Source of the DNA: Tectiglobus sp965223355
GTDB taxonomy: Bacteria; Pseudomonadota; Alphaproteobacteria; Rhizobiales; Hyphomicrobiaceae
Assembly (NCBI GenBank): GCA_965223355.1
Contig: CBDCWE010000003.1
Coordinates: 2,666,001 to 2,730,000 of the forward strand
Direction of reading: 5' to 3'
Length of the DNA stretch: 64,000 nucleotides
Position numbers and translations under genes: made by a program. Shown in pieces: positions 16,976-25,234 of this stretch (its first letter is position 1; the number at the start of each line of letters is the position of its first letter). The notes below the pieces were generated by a model. The model was not told the origin of the DNA. It was given only the letters and a program-made list of their open reading frames with translations, and made no database searches.

Positions 16976-18177
16976 TAGGCGACTTCGAACAGCCCGGCAG
17001 CGCCCATGCCGCCGCCAACGCACATCGTGACGACGACATTCTTGACGCCGCGGCGTTTACCTTCGATCAAAGCGTGACCAACCAGGCGCGCGCCTGACAT
17101 GCCGTAAGGGTGTCCGACCGCAATGGCACCGCCGTTGACGTTGAGGTTTTCGTTGGGGATGCCGAGCTTGTCACGGCAATAGAGCACCTGCACGGCAAAG
17201 GCTTCGTTCAGTTCCCACAGACCGATGTCATCCATCTTGAGGCCGTGCTTTTCCAGCAACTTCGGGACCGCGAAGATCGGACCGATACCCATTTCGTCCG
17301 GATCGCAGCCGGCGGCAACCATGCCCTTGTAGATGCCGAGCGGCTGCAGACCGCGGCGCTCGGCTTGGCGGGCTTCCATGATAACGACTGCCGAGGCGCC
17401 GTCCGACAGCTGCGAGGCGTTGCCGGCGGTAATGTGCTTGCCTTGTTTGATGACCATGCCGTCCTTGAAGACCGGTTGCAGGCCCGACAGCCCCTCCATT
17501 GTGGTCGAGGGGCGGTTGCCCTCGTCCTTTTCAAGTGTGACTTGGCGCTCGGAGATCTCCTTGGTTTCCTTGTCCTGGACCAACATCGTCGAGGTCATCG
17601 CTACGATCTCGTCATCGAAGCGGCCGGCCTGCTGGGCGATTGCCGTGCGCTGCTGCGACTGGAAGGCAAATTCGTCCTGCGCCTCGCGTGTGATGGCGTA
17701 GCGCTCGCCGACGGTCTCGGCGGTCTCAAGCATCGACATGTAGACCGCGGGGACGTGTTCGTTGAGCCAGCCGTCCTGTGCGCGGTAGGCGTTGCGGTGC
17801 TCGTTTTGAACCAGCGAGATCGATTCCAGACCGCCGCCGACGGTCACCTGCATGCCGTCCTCGACCACCTGCTTGGCGGCCGTGGCAATCGCCATCATGC
17901 CGGACGCACACTGGCGGTCGATCGACATCCCGGCAACGCTGGTCGGCAAGCCGGCACGCAACGCGACCTGGCGCCCGATGTTATATCCGCTGGAGCCTTG
18001 TTGCAGGGCGGCGCCGATAATGACGTCCTCGATCTCGGCCGGGTCAACTTTGGCGCGCTCGATCGCCGACTTGACGGCGTGGCCGCCCAGCTCCTGCGCC
18101 GAGGTGTTGTTGAAAGCGCCGCGATAGGCCTTGCCGATCGGCGTGCGGGCGGTGGAAACGATGACGGCTTCGCGCAT
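16975..18177 (-). CDS. Acetyl-CoA C-acyltransferase (thiolase family)
   Basis: 400-residue thiolase that condenses or cleaves acyl-CoA thioesters. The acyl-accepting Cys90 lies in SIDRQCASGMMA, the NEAFA motif follows, His lies in GGAIAVGHPYGMSGAR, and the second catalytic Cys in VTMCVGGGMGAA. The ATG at 18177 was chosen because GGAGG is 9 bases upstream and the family N-terminus (REAVIVSTARTPIGKA) begins there; the frame continues upstream without family sequence. Biosynthetic (acetoacetyl-CoA) and degradative thiolases cannot be separated by eye. The MmgE/PrpD gene upstream on the same strand may share its pathway. Confidence 0.93.
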   Translation of the reverse strand: MREAVIVSTARTPIGKAYRGAFNNTSAQELGGHAVKSAIERAKVDPAEIEDVIIGAALQQGSSGYNIGRQVALRAGLPTSVAGMSIDRQCASGMMAIATAAKQVVEDGMQVTVGGGLESISLVQNEHRNAYRAQDGWLNEHVPAVYMSMLETAETVGERYAITREAQDEFAFQSQQRTAIAQQAGRFDDEIVAMTSTMLVQDKETKEISERQVTLEKDEGNRPSTTMEGLSGLQPVFKDGMVIKQGKHITAGNASQLSDGASAVVIMEARQAERRGLQPLGIYKGMVAAGCDPDEMGIGPIFAVPKLLEKHGLKMDDIGLWELNEAFAVQVLYCRDKLGIPNENLNVNGGAIAVGHPYGMSGARLVGHALIEGKRRGVKNVVVTMCVGGGMGAAGLFEVA

Positions 18178-18345
18178 GAGCGTGTCCTCCCCTGTTGCGT
18201 TGATTATGGCAACTATACAGCGATTTTTCCGAGCGTCATCATCGTCGATGCACAACCGGGCGAGCAAACCGGACGCCTTTGTTGCCCGGGCAGGTGAGTT
18301 GCCCGGGCAGGTGATCGTGCGTGCACACTTGTGCAGCGAAGCGGG

Positions 18346-19713
18346 TCAGCGCGCCGCTGCCATAATCGCAGAGATGTTTGCCGCGTTTTCCAGATCGCCA
18401 ACACCCTGCTTGAGGCGTGCGGCCCGGTCGGCGCCGATCACCGCAACGCTGAGCGCGTCAAATTTGCGTGCGAGCCTGGTCCATTGGCCGTCGACATCCG
18501 ATGCCGGCACGCCCGCATCCGACTGCGCTTCAAGCGTGCGCCCATCCTTGAGGGTCAACACCACGCGGGCGGCGTGGCGCTCGATCTGATCGGTGGTCTG
18601 CAAGGCGATCTTCGCGCGGGCTTCGCCAAGCCGCGGATCAACGGCATTGTCGTCCGAATAGGCCGCAAGTGCGGCGGTGTCGATGCCGTCGAGCGCCATC
18701 GCGGCACAGTGGCGGATTGAGAACTTGATCTCGAGACCGGTCTTCGGATCGGGAATGTTGCAGACCGTCAAATGCCCGGGTCGGACGTGCAGGGTCATGG
18801 CCTGCAGGTCATCGAGGCTAAGCCCATGTTGGTCGCGCAGTTCGCCAATCGCATTGATGCTCGCGTGCGTGAGGTAGCAGGCCGCGTGATACTTAAACAG
18901 GGTCTGCTGAACGGCGTAGTAACCAGCCGGATTGGGCTGCGTGAAACCCGCTTCGAAGTCCGGCATCATGACGTCGGCGGTGCCTTGTGCGCACTCCAGG
19001 ATCGCCTCGTTGGCGGTGAAACCCTTGGCGGCAAGGCGGGCGGCAATGAGGCCGTTCATCGCCGCCTTGCCGGCGTGTAGCGGCTTGGTCATCGTGCCGA
19101 AGTTCGATTTAAGACCGGCCGCCTGCGATGCCGCGATGCCGAGCGCATGTCGGATTTGACGTTCATCCAAGCCCAACAGCTTGCAGGCCGCGGCAGCAGC
19201 GCCGAAGGTGCCGATCGTCGCCGTCGCATGGTAGCCCAATTCATAGTGCCCGGTCGCCCCCATCCCGCCAATCAGGCACTCGACTTCGGTGCCGGCGACA
19301 AACGCCGTGAGCACCTCGCGGCCGCTCGCGCCCAGCTGTTCACCGAGGCCGAGGACGACCGGTGCGACCGGTACCGTCGGATGGCCGCCGAGACGGGCGT
19401 TGACGTCGTCATAGTCGAGGGCATGCGAGGCGGCGCCGTTGATCAGGGCGGCGTTCTCCAGCGTGGCTCGCGCGCCGCGCCCGACGACTGTAACCTCGCC
19501 GTCGGGGCCGGCATAGAGCTCAGCCAGGATATCGACCAGCGGCTCCTTTGCGCCGGCGATCGTCACTGCGAACCAGTCAAGCAGCGCGTGCTTGGCCCAA
19601 GTGTCGGCGAGCGGTGAGACGTCGCTGGCCTTGAGGCCGGCCAGCCAGTTCGCGATTTCGGCGGTCAAAGGCCGGTGGCCCGGGTCATTGTCAAACCTTT
19701 CGGCAATGCTCAT
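18346..19713 (-). CDS. MmgE/PrpD family protein
   Basis: 455 residues, the normal length of the MmgE/PrpD family (2-methylcitrate dehydratase and relatives such as cis-aconitate decarboxylase and iminodisuccinate epimerase). Family features include GAASHALDYDDVNARLGGHPTVPVAP near residue 85 and KSNFGTMTKPLHAGKAAMNGL in the middle. The ATG at 19713 has AAGGAG eight bases upstream; an ATG at 19785 lacks family sequence. No methylcitrate synthase or methylisocitrate lyase is nearby, so a classical methylcitrate cycle role is not supported. The substrate is unknown. Confidence 0.88.
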   Translation of the reverse strand: MSIAERFDNDPGHRPLTAEIANWLAGLKASDVSPLADTWAKHALLDWFAVTIAGAKEPLVDILAELYAGPDGEVTVVGRGARATLENAALINGAASHALDYDDVNARLGGHPTVPVAPVVLGLGEQLGASGREVLTAFVAGTEVECLIGGMGATGHYELGYHATATIGTFGAAAAACKLLGLDERQIRHALGIAASQAAGLKSNFGTMTKPLHAGKAAMNGLIAARLAAKGFTANEAILECAQGTADVMMPDFEAGFTQPNPAGYYAVQQTLFKYHAACYLTHASINAIGELRDQHGLSLDDLQAMTLHVRPGHLTVCNIPDPKTGLEIKFSIRHCAAMALDGIDTAALAAYSDDNAVDPRLGEARAKIALQTTDQIERHAARVVLTLKDGRTLEAQSDAGVPASDVDGQWTRLARKFDALSVAVIGADRAARLKQGVGDLENAANISAIMAAAR

Positions 19714-19932
19714 GGTCTTGCTCCTTGGTTGCCATTGCGCGGTGCCGCTCGCAGCGAACTGAGCCGCAACCATACGCCCGTTCAATCGATGTCGTCGCCA
19801 GCGGTCCGATCACGGGGCTGATAACCATCATTCCGTTGAATACACTCGTTTTCGGCCGCGGGGCAGGCGCCGATAGTGGGCCGATACTGGATCGAAATCG
19901 GGACCGACGGCCACAATGATCTGGAGTGACTT

Positions 19933-20259
19933 ATGAAGGGTGTCGTCTTTGTCGGCGATCGCAAGCTCGAGCTTAGATCATCGTGCTTTAGAGGCGAGCA
20001 ACTTTCTGCCTTTATTCGGGATCGTTCCGATTCCGAATAAAGGCAGGTTGCTCTAGGCAGTTTGATGATCCGGCACCGGGACCGCGCGATGCGGTGATCG
20101 AAATCAAGGCCTCCGGCATGTGCCGATTTCGTCGCCGACAGGAAGATCGTGGTCGACAAGCTGTTCACCCACCGCTGGCGTCTCGAACAAGCTGACGAGG
20201 CCGACCGGCTGTACGACCAGCAAAACACCGGCAAAGCAGTGATCCTGCCCAACGGCTAG
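19933..20259 (+). pseudogene. Zinc-type alcohol dehydrogenase pseudogene, interrupted by a family A repeat and internally deleted
   Basis: An ATG with GGAG six bases upstream starts MKGVVFVGDRKLEL, then a 78-bp family A repeat interrupts. Beyond it the frame resumes QFDDPAPGPRDAVIEIKASGMC, the usual N-terminus of a medium-chain dehydrogenase. The sequence then jumps, out of frame, to the usual C-terminus (DFVADRKIVVDKLFTHRWRLEQ...GKAVILPNG-stop). About 280 internal codons including the catalytic core are missing. Removing the repeat together with one flanking TA restores ...KLELRQFDDP... without any indel, showing the repeat moved into a coding sequence. Confidence 0.8.
19976..20053 (+). repeat. 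Repeat family A, copy 3 (78 bp, short form)
   Basis: The outer end GATCATCGTGCTTTAGAGG is followed directly by the second hairpin; the first hairpin is missing, apparently by deletion between CTTTA repeats. Flanked by TA at 19974-19975 and 20054-20055. Inserted in the alcohol dehydrogenase relic. Confidence 0.92.
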
Positions 20260-20311
20260 TGATCTCAATCACTAGAGCAACCTGGCGCCCAGGTCTGCGG
20301 TCCGGGCTCGG

Positions 20312-21058
20312 TTACCACGTCACGGCCCAGTCGAAAACGGCTTTGAGGAAGGGTTGGCCGCATCCGAACCCGTAGACCTTGCAGAACACCTCCGCCGAGC
20401 CGGAATAGATCATGTCGAGTGCGACATAGAGGATGATGAGCAGGCCGATCCACGTGATCCATTGATAGCGGGCCAGCAGCCGCGCGATCATGTGCGAGGC
20501 AACCGCCATCAGAACGATCGCAATCGCAAGGCCGATAACGAGAACCAACGGGCTGCCTTTGGCGGCGCCGGCAACGGCGAGAACGTTATCGAGCGACATC
20601 GAGACGTCCGCCAGGATGATTTGGAAGATCGCTGCGCCGTAACCGACATATTGGCGCGTTGCGATGGTTCCGTCTTCCGCGGCCTCCGAGCCGGCGGCGT
20701 CATCGGGCACGGAGATTTCGCGATACATCTTCCAACAGACCCACAGCAACAAAATGCCGCCAGCAAGCGTGAGGCCGACGATCTGCAACAGTTGCGTGGT
20801 GACCGCAGCAAACATGATGCGCAGGATCACGGCGCCGAAGATGCCCCAGAAAATCACCTTGGCGCGGATTTTCGGATCAACGCGGGAAGCTGCCACACCG
20901 ACGACAATCGCGTTGTCGCCGGCGAGGACAACATCAATCATGATGATGTTGAGCAGCGGGATATAGTTTTTGTTCCACCATGCCGGCGAACCAATCTGCT
21001 GAAGCTCGGCCTGCACGGCGGCGAGCAATTGCCAGATATCGCCGGAAAACATGTCCAT
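20312..21058 (-). CDS. TerC/YjbE-family integral membrane protein
   Basis: About 248 residues, highly hydrophobic with roughly seven transmembrane segments. The two TerC-family acidic motifs are present: IDVVLAGDNAIVV in the first third and LADVSMSLDNVLAVAGAA in the second half. Members (TerC, Alx, MeeF/YoaE types) are linked to manganese or other metal export, including at the translocon. The ATG at 21058 is preceded by AAGGA at about 8 bases; an in-frame ATG two codons later is possible, and the longer frame to 21211 does not look like family sequence. Transcribed toward the dehydrogenase relic; no partner gene is evident. Confidence 0.88.
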   Translation of the reverse strand: MDMFSGDIWQLLAAVQAELQQIGSPAWWNKNYIPLLNIIMIDVVLAGDNAIVVGVAASRVDPKIRAKVIFWGIFGAVILRIMFAAVTTQLLQIVGLTLAGGILLLWVCWKMYREISVPDDAAGSEAAEDGTIATRQYVGYGAAIFQIILADVSMSLDNVLAVAGAAKGSPLVLVIGLAIAIVLMAVASHMIARLLARYQWITWIGLLIILYVALDMIYSGSAEVFCKVYGFGCGQPFLKAVFDWAVTW

Positions 21059-21475
21059 GTCGGTCGTCCTTGCCAGATGTCCCGTCAACGGGACATCGAC
21101 TTGCCAAATCTGAAAGCCGCGCGTTCCTGTGCCGTCGGTCAGGATCCGATCAGTCGCAACTCGTGAGAACACAGAAGGGCCCGCAAGCTTGACGACCAGT
21201 ATGGTGCGCAAGCGACGGCATGGGTGTTGTTTACTGCGCCAAACGCAATTCGGACTTCGCCGGGTCTCCCTGCTGGCCGATCCGCGCCCGGCCGCGCCCG
21301 GCCGCGCCCGAGATCGTGCCTGCGGGTTGCCGGGGGCGGCGCCGAGCGGCGGCTGACGGCTGGAGACTGAACGACCGGCAACATATCTGATCCGTCAGAC
21401 ATGGCGCCGGTGTGTGCCGCCGGGCGTCCCAACTCGGCGCTGGCGAACGCGGTCCAAACAGGTGGCGAGGTCACA
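21059..21475. other. Intergenic region with a short GC-rich tandem repeat
   Basis: 417 bp between rpsI and the TerC-family gene. It holds three tandem copies of the 10-mer GCGCCCGGCC near 21285-21312 and no supported gene. It must contain the promoter of the TerC-family gene and the rpsI terminator, but neither can be assigned. Confidence 0.4.
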
Positions 21476-21967
21476 TTAGCGCTTCGAGAACTGGAAGCTG
21501 CGACGGGCCTTCCTGCGACCGTACTTCTTACGCTCGACGGTGCGGCTGTCACGGGTCAGGAAGCCGCCCTTTTTGAGCGCGCCGCGCAATTCCGGCTCGT
21601 AGTTTGTCAGCGCCTTCGAGATGCCGTGGCGCACGGCACCGGCCTGACCGGACAGGCCACCGCCCTTCACCGTTGCCATGATGTCGTACTGGTCGAGGCG
21701 TTCGACGAGCTGCAGTGGCTGGCGCAAAAGCATCTGCAGAACCGGGCGGGCAAAATACTTGTCGAAATCGCGGTTGTTGATCTGAATGCGGCCGCTGCCG
21801 GGCTTGATCCAGACGCGGGCGATGGCGTCTTTGCGCTTGCCGGTGGCATAGGCACGGCCATGGGCGTCGAGCTTTTGTTCGTAGACTGGCGCTGCGGTCT
21901 CGGCGATCACACCCTCGGCAGCGGCCGTATCGCCGAGCTCTTCGAGGGATTTGATTTCTTCTGCCAT
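21476..21967 (-). CDS. rpsI: 30S ribosomal protein S9
   Basis: 163 residues. Core S9 motifs: YATGKRKDAIARVWIKPGSG, GGGLSGQAGAVRHGISKAL, and the invariant basic C-terminus KYGRRKARRSFQFSKR whose last residues reach the ribosomal P site. A 35-residue acidic N-terminal extension precedes the conserved domain, as in other alphaproteobacteria. It follows rplM by five bases on the same strand, the universal rplM-rpsI operon. Confidence 0.98.
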   Translation of the reverse strand: MAEEIKSLEELGDTAAAEGVIAETAAPVYEQKLDAHGRAYATGKRKDAIARVWIKPGSGRIQINNRDFDKYFARPVLQMLLRQPLQLVERLDQYDIMATVKGGGLSGQAGAVRHGISKALTNYEPELRGALKKGGFLTRDSRTVERKKYGRRKARRSFQFSKR

Positions 21968-21972
21968 GTCGA

Positions 21973-22434
21973 TCAGACCCTCGCGTTCTTGGAGTTCATG
22001 GATTTGACGTCGAGCACTTCCGGGTTTTGGGCGGCGTGCGGATGCTCGGTGCCGGTGTAGACGCGCAGGTTGCGCATCAGTCGGCCGCGCATCTTGTTCT
22101 TGTTGAGCATGCGCTCGACGGCCTTCATGACGACGCGCTCCGGAAACTTGCCCTCCATGATCATTTTCGGAGATTGCTCCTTGATGCCGCCGGGATAGCC
22201 GGTGTGGCGGTAGTAGCGCTTGTCGTCGTACTTGCGGCCGGTGAAGACGACCTTGTCGGCATTGATGACGATGACGTTGTCGCCCATTTCGACGTGCGGG
22301 GTGAACGTCGGCTTATGTTTGCCGCGCAGGCGGGTGGCGATAATGGTTGCGAGCCGACCGACGACAAGGCCTTCGCCGTCGATCAAGATCCACTTCTTCT
22401 CCACCTCGCCCGGTTTGGCCGAGTAGGTTTTCAT
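21973..22434 (-). CDS. rplM: 50S ribosomal protein L13
   Basis: 153 residues starting MKTYSAKPGEVEKKW, with the L13 signatures LATIIATRLRGKHKPTFTPHVEMGD and the C-terminal LPKNKMRGRL-like segment (MLNKNKMRGRLMRNLRVY). The ATG at 22434 has AGGA seven bases upstream; the frame upstream to 22530 is not L13 sequence. First gene of the rplM-rpsI operon; the promoter must lie between 22435 and about 22600. Confidence 0.98.
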   Translation of the reverse strand: MKTYSAKPGEVEKKWILIDGEGLVVGRLATIIATRLRGKHKPTFTPHVEMGDNVIVINADKVVFTGRKYDDKRYYRHTGYPGGIKEQSPKMIMEGKFPERVVMKAVERMLNKNKMRGRLMRNLRVYTGTEHPHAAQNPEVLDVKSMNSKNARV

Positions 22435-22924
22435 TGGTTTGTCCTGAGGTTCGGTTGGTCCAGAGGTTTTTCGCACGCTCACGGCGGCGATGTGATTGCT
22501 GCACCTGTCATAACGGCGGTTTGGTTGCATCGCAACTGGAAAATGTTTTTAAGAGTCAATAGGTTGAGATTGATGGTATAATATTACCTCATCGACTGCA
22601 GCATTGCGCCAGAGCTTCGCCCGACAATCGTCAGGGCGTGGGCGAAGGCAGCATCGGCGACCAGGGCGGTGGCACCGCCGGACCAGAGTTCCAGTCGCCG
22701 ATGGCGGGCCGGCGCCGGCGACACAAGCGGCGGGTATGGCGGATGCGATTGGTCGGCACCGGGCGCGGGAGCGGCATGGTTCGAGCGAACGCTGAAGCGC
22801 TTTAGGCCTTGTATCGGACAGAATTCGCGATCACAAACGGGCGCTCGCAGCAGCGAGCGGCGATGGTTGGACAAGGGCACGTCCCTGCCGCCGCGTCCGG
22901 CTTAACCAAATGGAGATCACCGTG

Positions 22925-23443
22925 ATGGTCCGCCAACTTACGCAGTTCTCCCGGCTCTTGCTTGTCGCCGTGTTTGTCGCGTTTTCTTCCGTTTCGCTCG
23001 GCGCCCAGGAACATGAATTCAAACAGGTCAGGCTGACTGAGGCGCAGGTCGCCAGTTATCTCAAGGCCCATTCCGAATTGCGATCGGTGATGGACAAGAT
23101 CGACAAGGCGGGCGAGCAGCCCGATCCGAAGTTAATCGGGGAACTGGAGGCGCTTGCCAAGAAACACGGCTTCGAGTCATTCGATCAACTCGACAATGTC
23201 GCCGCCACCGTTTCGTTCATGGTTGGCGGTTTCGACTTTGAGACCGGCGCGTTCAGTGAGCCGCGCAAAGTGATGCAGGATGAAGTTGCGGCGCTGAAAG
23301 AGGACAAGACAATGCCGGCAGAGGAACGCACGGCCTTGATCAAGGAGCTCGAAGAAGCGATCGCGACGACGCCGGACGTTGCGCACAAGAGCAATATCCC
23401 GATTGTCAAGAAGTACCTGAAGCAACTCGAGAAGATCAACTAG
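22925..23443 (+). CDS. Secreted protein of unknown function
   Basis: 172 residues. A signal peptide (basic MVRQLTQFSR, then a hydrophobic core ending SVSLGAQ) is followed by a charged, mainly alpha-helical mature part with repeated Lys/Glu and no catalytic motif that I recognise. The ATG at 22925 has GGAG nine bases upstream; an ATG at 22910 has no ribosome site. Proteins of this kind in Hyphomicrobiales are usually annotated as hypothetical. Family C repeat copy 1 begins 50 bases after the stop. Confidence 0.7.
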   Translation: MVRQLTQFSRLLLVAVFVAFSSVSLGAQEHEFKQVRLTEAQVASYLKAHSELRSVMDKIDKAGEQPDPKLIGELEALAKKHGFESFDQLDNVAATVSFMVGGFDFETGAFSEPRKVMQDEVAALKEDKTMPAEERTALIKELEEAIATTPDVAHKSNIPIVKKYLKQLEKIN

Positions 23444-23493
23444 GCCGAGCACGTCACCGGCATGCGGCCGGCGCGGGATGGTTTGCGCTAAAA

Positions 23494-23664
23494 AACCTCT
23501 GAATAAGTCCAAGGTCCAGGGGATAATCCCCTGGTCGGGGAGTATGAGGGGCTGACAGCCCCTCGTGGATCGCCGCCAAGCGGCGATAAGTTAAGGGCGC
23601 CGCCGTTGCCGATCCCGCCAAAGGGCCCGGCCCTTTGCAAACCCGTGATGTGTTCAGAGGTTCC
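23494..23664 (+). repeat. Repeat family C, copy 1 (complete, 171 bp)
   Basis: Bounded by terminal inverted repeats AACCTCTGAA and TTCAGAGGTT. Between them lie successive hairpins: CCAGGGGAT/ATCCCCTGG, GAGGGGCTG/CAGCCCCTC, ATCGCCGC/GCGGCGAT, AAGGGC/GCCGTT (degenerate here), and CAAAGGGC/GCCCTTTG. It separates two secreted-protein genes. Confidence 0.85.
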
Positions 23665-23688
23665 CTAACTCTTGGAGGGTTATAGATC

Positions 23689-24705
23689 TTGACCCGGCAA
23701 CGCAGTTCGTGGACCGCCATCGGTTTTTCTGCGATCGCAACGATGGCGTTCGCCGGAGTTTTTGCAGCCTCCGGCTTGACCCAGGACAAGCATGGCGATC
23801 GCGGCCACGGGATACAAACGTCACCCGTGCTCACGCCGGCTCCCCGCACGCCAACGCGTGACACCGCGCCCGCTCGTTCATTGACGTTCGCCGTCTGGGA
23901 CCTGCGCCATCTCAGCACGCAAGACGCCGACAGGCGCAAACAGCGCCAGTCTCCCAAACCGTCCGTTTGGCGCAATACCTTTGGCGCTGAACGGCGAACG
24001 CAGCGTTGGCGGCTGCGCGCACCGCACAACATCGACGCGGATGTCACGATCCTGCTCGGCGTCGCCGCCATCAAGGACCTGCGTCGTATGTTCGAGGCGC
24101 GCCACCATCACATTGTCATCTCACGCGGGGCTCTGTTGAACCTTGGCCCATCGTTGACGCCCGACGGTCGAACAGCCGCCAAGCGATTTCCGGCGATTGT
24201 TATCCGCCGACGGGCCGGCGTGCGACTGACGGGACAGCGCCACTTCCTACTACCCAAACTGGGATCGTTGGCGTCGCACTGGCAATCGCCCGGCCTGGCG
24301 ACGCGTCTTAGCATTGCTGGCCGGCGGTCGATTTGGCTGCTGACTGTCAGGTTCCCTGAAGCATGCCGCAACAAGGGCGCCGGGCCGGCACAGCCGGACT
24401 GTGAACGCAGCTACCTCCTGCGCGAGGACATTGCCGGATGGCTGGCGGATCGGCGCAAGAACGGCGACACCGTGCTGCTCGCCGGTGTCACCGCCGGCGC
24501 ACACTTGCTGGAGCCCGGTTCAGCTGTGCAATGGGCCGGCGACCGGGATGCCAATGCAGATAAGTGTGAACGCGGCCGGCCCGCGCTTGGGCTGGTGACA
24601 AGTCCAGGATATGCAGGCCGCGACAACCAACTCACTCTGTCAGCGGCAGCCGCGCCGAAACAGCGCCCATGCATCCGCGTCGTCGAACTCGAATTCCGCC
24701 AATGA
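23689..24705 (+). CDS. Secreted protein, possible degenerate endonuclease/exonuclease/phosphatase fold
   Basis: 338 residues with an N-terminal signal-like segment (WTAIGFSAIATMAFAGVFA). Parts of the body resemble the endonuclease/exonuclease/phosphatase fold: TFAVWDLRHL (family TWNLRHL), DVTILLGVAAI (family DVVALQEV), and RRSIWLLTVRFPEAC...IAGWLADRRKNGDTVLLAGV (family ...GDFN). The catalytic Glu of the LQE motif and the Asp/Asn of GDFN are absent, so if the fold is right the protein is probably not a nuclease. The start at 23689 (TTG or a nearby codon) is uncertain. No neighbour suggests a role. Confidence 0.55.
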   Translation: MTRQRSSWTAIGFSAIATMAFAGVFAASGLTQDKHGDRGHGIQTSPVLTPAPRTPTRDTAPARSLTFAVWDLRHLSTQDADRRKQRQSPKPSVWRNTFGAERRTQRWRLRAPHNIDADVTILLGVAAIKDLRRMFEARHHHIVISRGALLNLGPSLTPDGRTAAKRFPAIVIRRRAGVRLTGQRHFLLPKLGSLASHWQSPGLATRLSIAGRRSIWLLTVRFPEACRNKGAGPAQPDCERSYLLREDIAGWLADRRKNGDTVLLAGVTAGAHLLEPGSAVQWAGDRDANADKCERGRPALGLVTSPGYAGRDNQLTLSAAAAPKQRPCIRVVELEFRQ

Positions 24706-24780
24706 ACCAATGCCGCCGGCCGGCGCTGCGGGTCGCAGTTGCCAGCGGGCACAATCAATCCGGTCGGATGCGCCTGGATC

Positions 24781-24892
24781 TATAGCGTTTCAGAGTGAGC
24801 TGGAGCCGCGATTGCGGTTTCAATTTGAGGCACAATGATGATCGCCATTTTAGAATCGAGCAATTTTCCGGCCTTATACCGGCCCAGCTATG
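24781..24892 (+). repeat. Degenerate family A-like repeat
   Basis: It starts TATAGCGTTTCAG, then a decayed first hairpin (GTGAGCTGGAGCCGC...GCGGTTTCAATTTGAGGCAC), then ATGATGATCGCCATTTTAGAATCGAGCAA, matching family A position by position with many substitutions. It looks like an old copy or a sister subfamily. Repeat E copy 2 (24941-25058) follows. No gene lies in 24706-25234. Confidence 0.5.
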
Positions 24893-24940
24893 ACCAGCCA
24901 TGAATTGACACGCCTCAAGCCCACCCAGGGCCGGGCGCTG

Positions 24941-25058
24941 TTGTGCACCGGCTGCGTTGCGCGGCGCAGCCGCGTGCCACCACACGCGTTTCACCGTGTC
25001 GCTGTGCCGCGTGGCACGGCTCAACGCGGTGATGATCGACGTGCCGGCGAAGTGATCG
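24941..25058 (+). repeat. Repeat E, copy 2
   Basis: GC-rich stretch matching 12601-12722 (GCGTTGCGCGGCGCAG start, AACGCGGTGATGATCGACG...AGTGATCGAG end). As at copy 1 it follows a family A or A-like repeat and precedes a membrane-protein gene. Confidence 0.45.
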
Positions 25059-25234
25059 AGCGAGACGGCTCTGGCGTCGCCGGCGGGGCCCGACGGCCTT
25101 GCCGGTCTGGCAATTATTGACTGCAGCTTTCATAATCCGGGTGATTCGAAATTCCTCGTTCCAAACGATCGAGTGGCACGATTGTTCCCGCGTTGCAGCC
25201 GACACTACGGGCGCGTGCCCGGCACAGGATTTCA

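Noticed and set aside
17110..18297. 395-codon plus-strand open frame
   Set aside because: Antisense to the thiolase gene, with no recognisable family motif or ribosome site.
20274..20287. Short match to the family A end (TAGAGCAACCTGG)
   Set aside because: Only about a dozen bases; kept as a possible scar but too short to list as a copy.
21401..22060. 219-codon plus-strand open frame
   Set aside because: Antisense to rpsI and rplM.
22581..22909. Small open frames between rplM and the secreted protein gene
   Set aside because: No ribosome site or coherent composition; the region probably holds promoters and decayed sequence.
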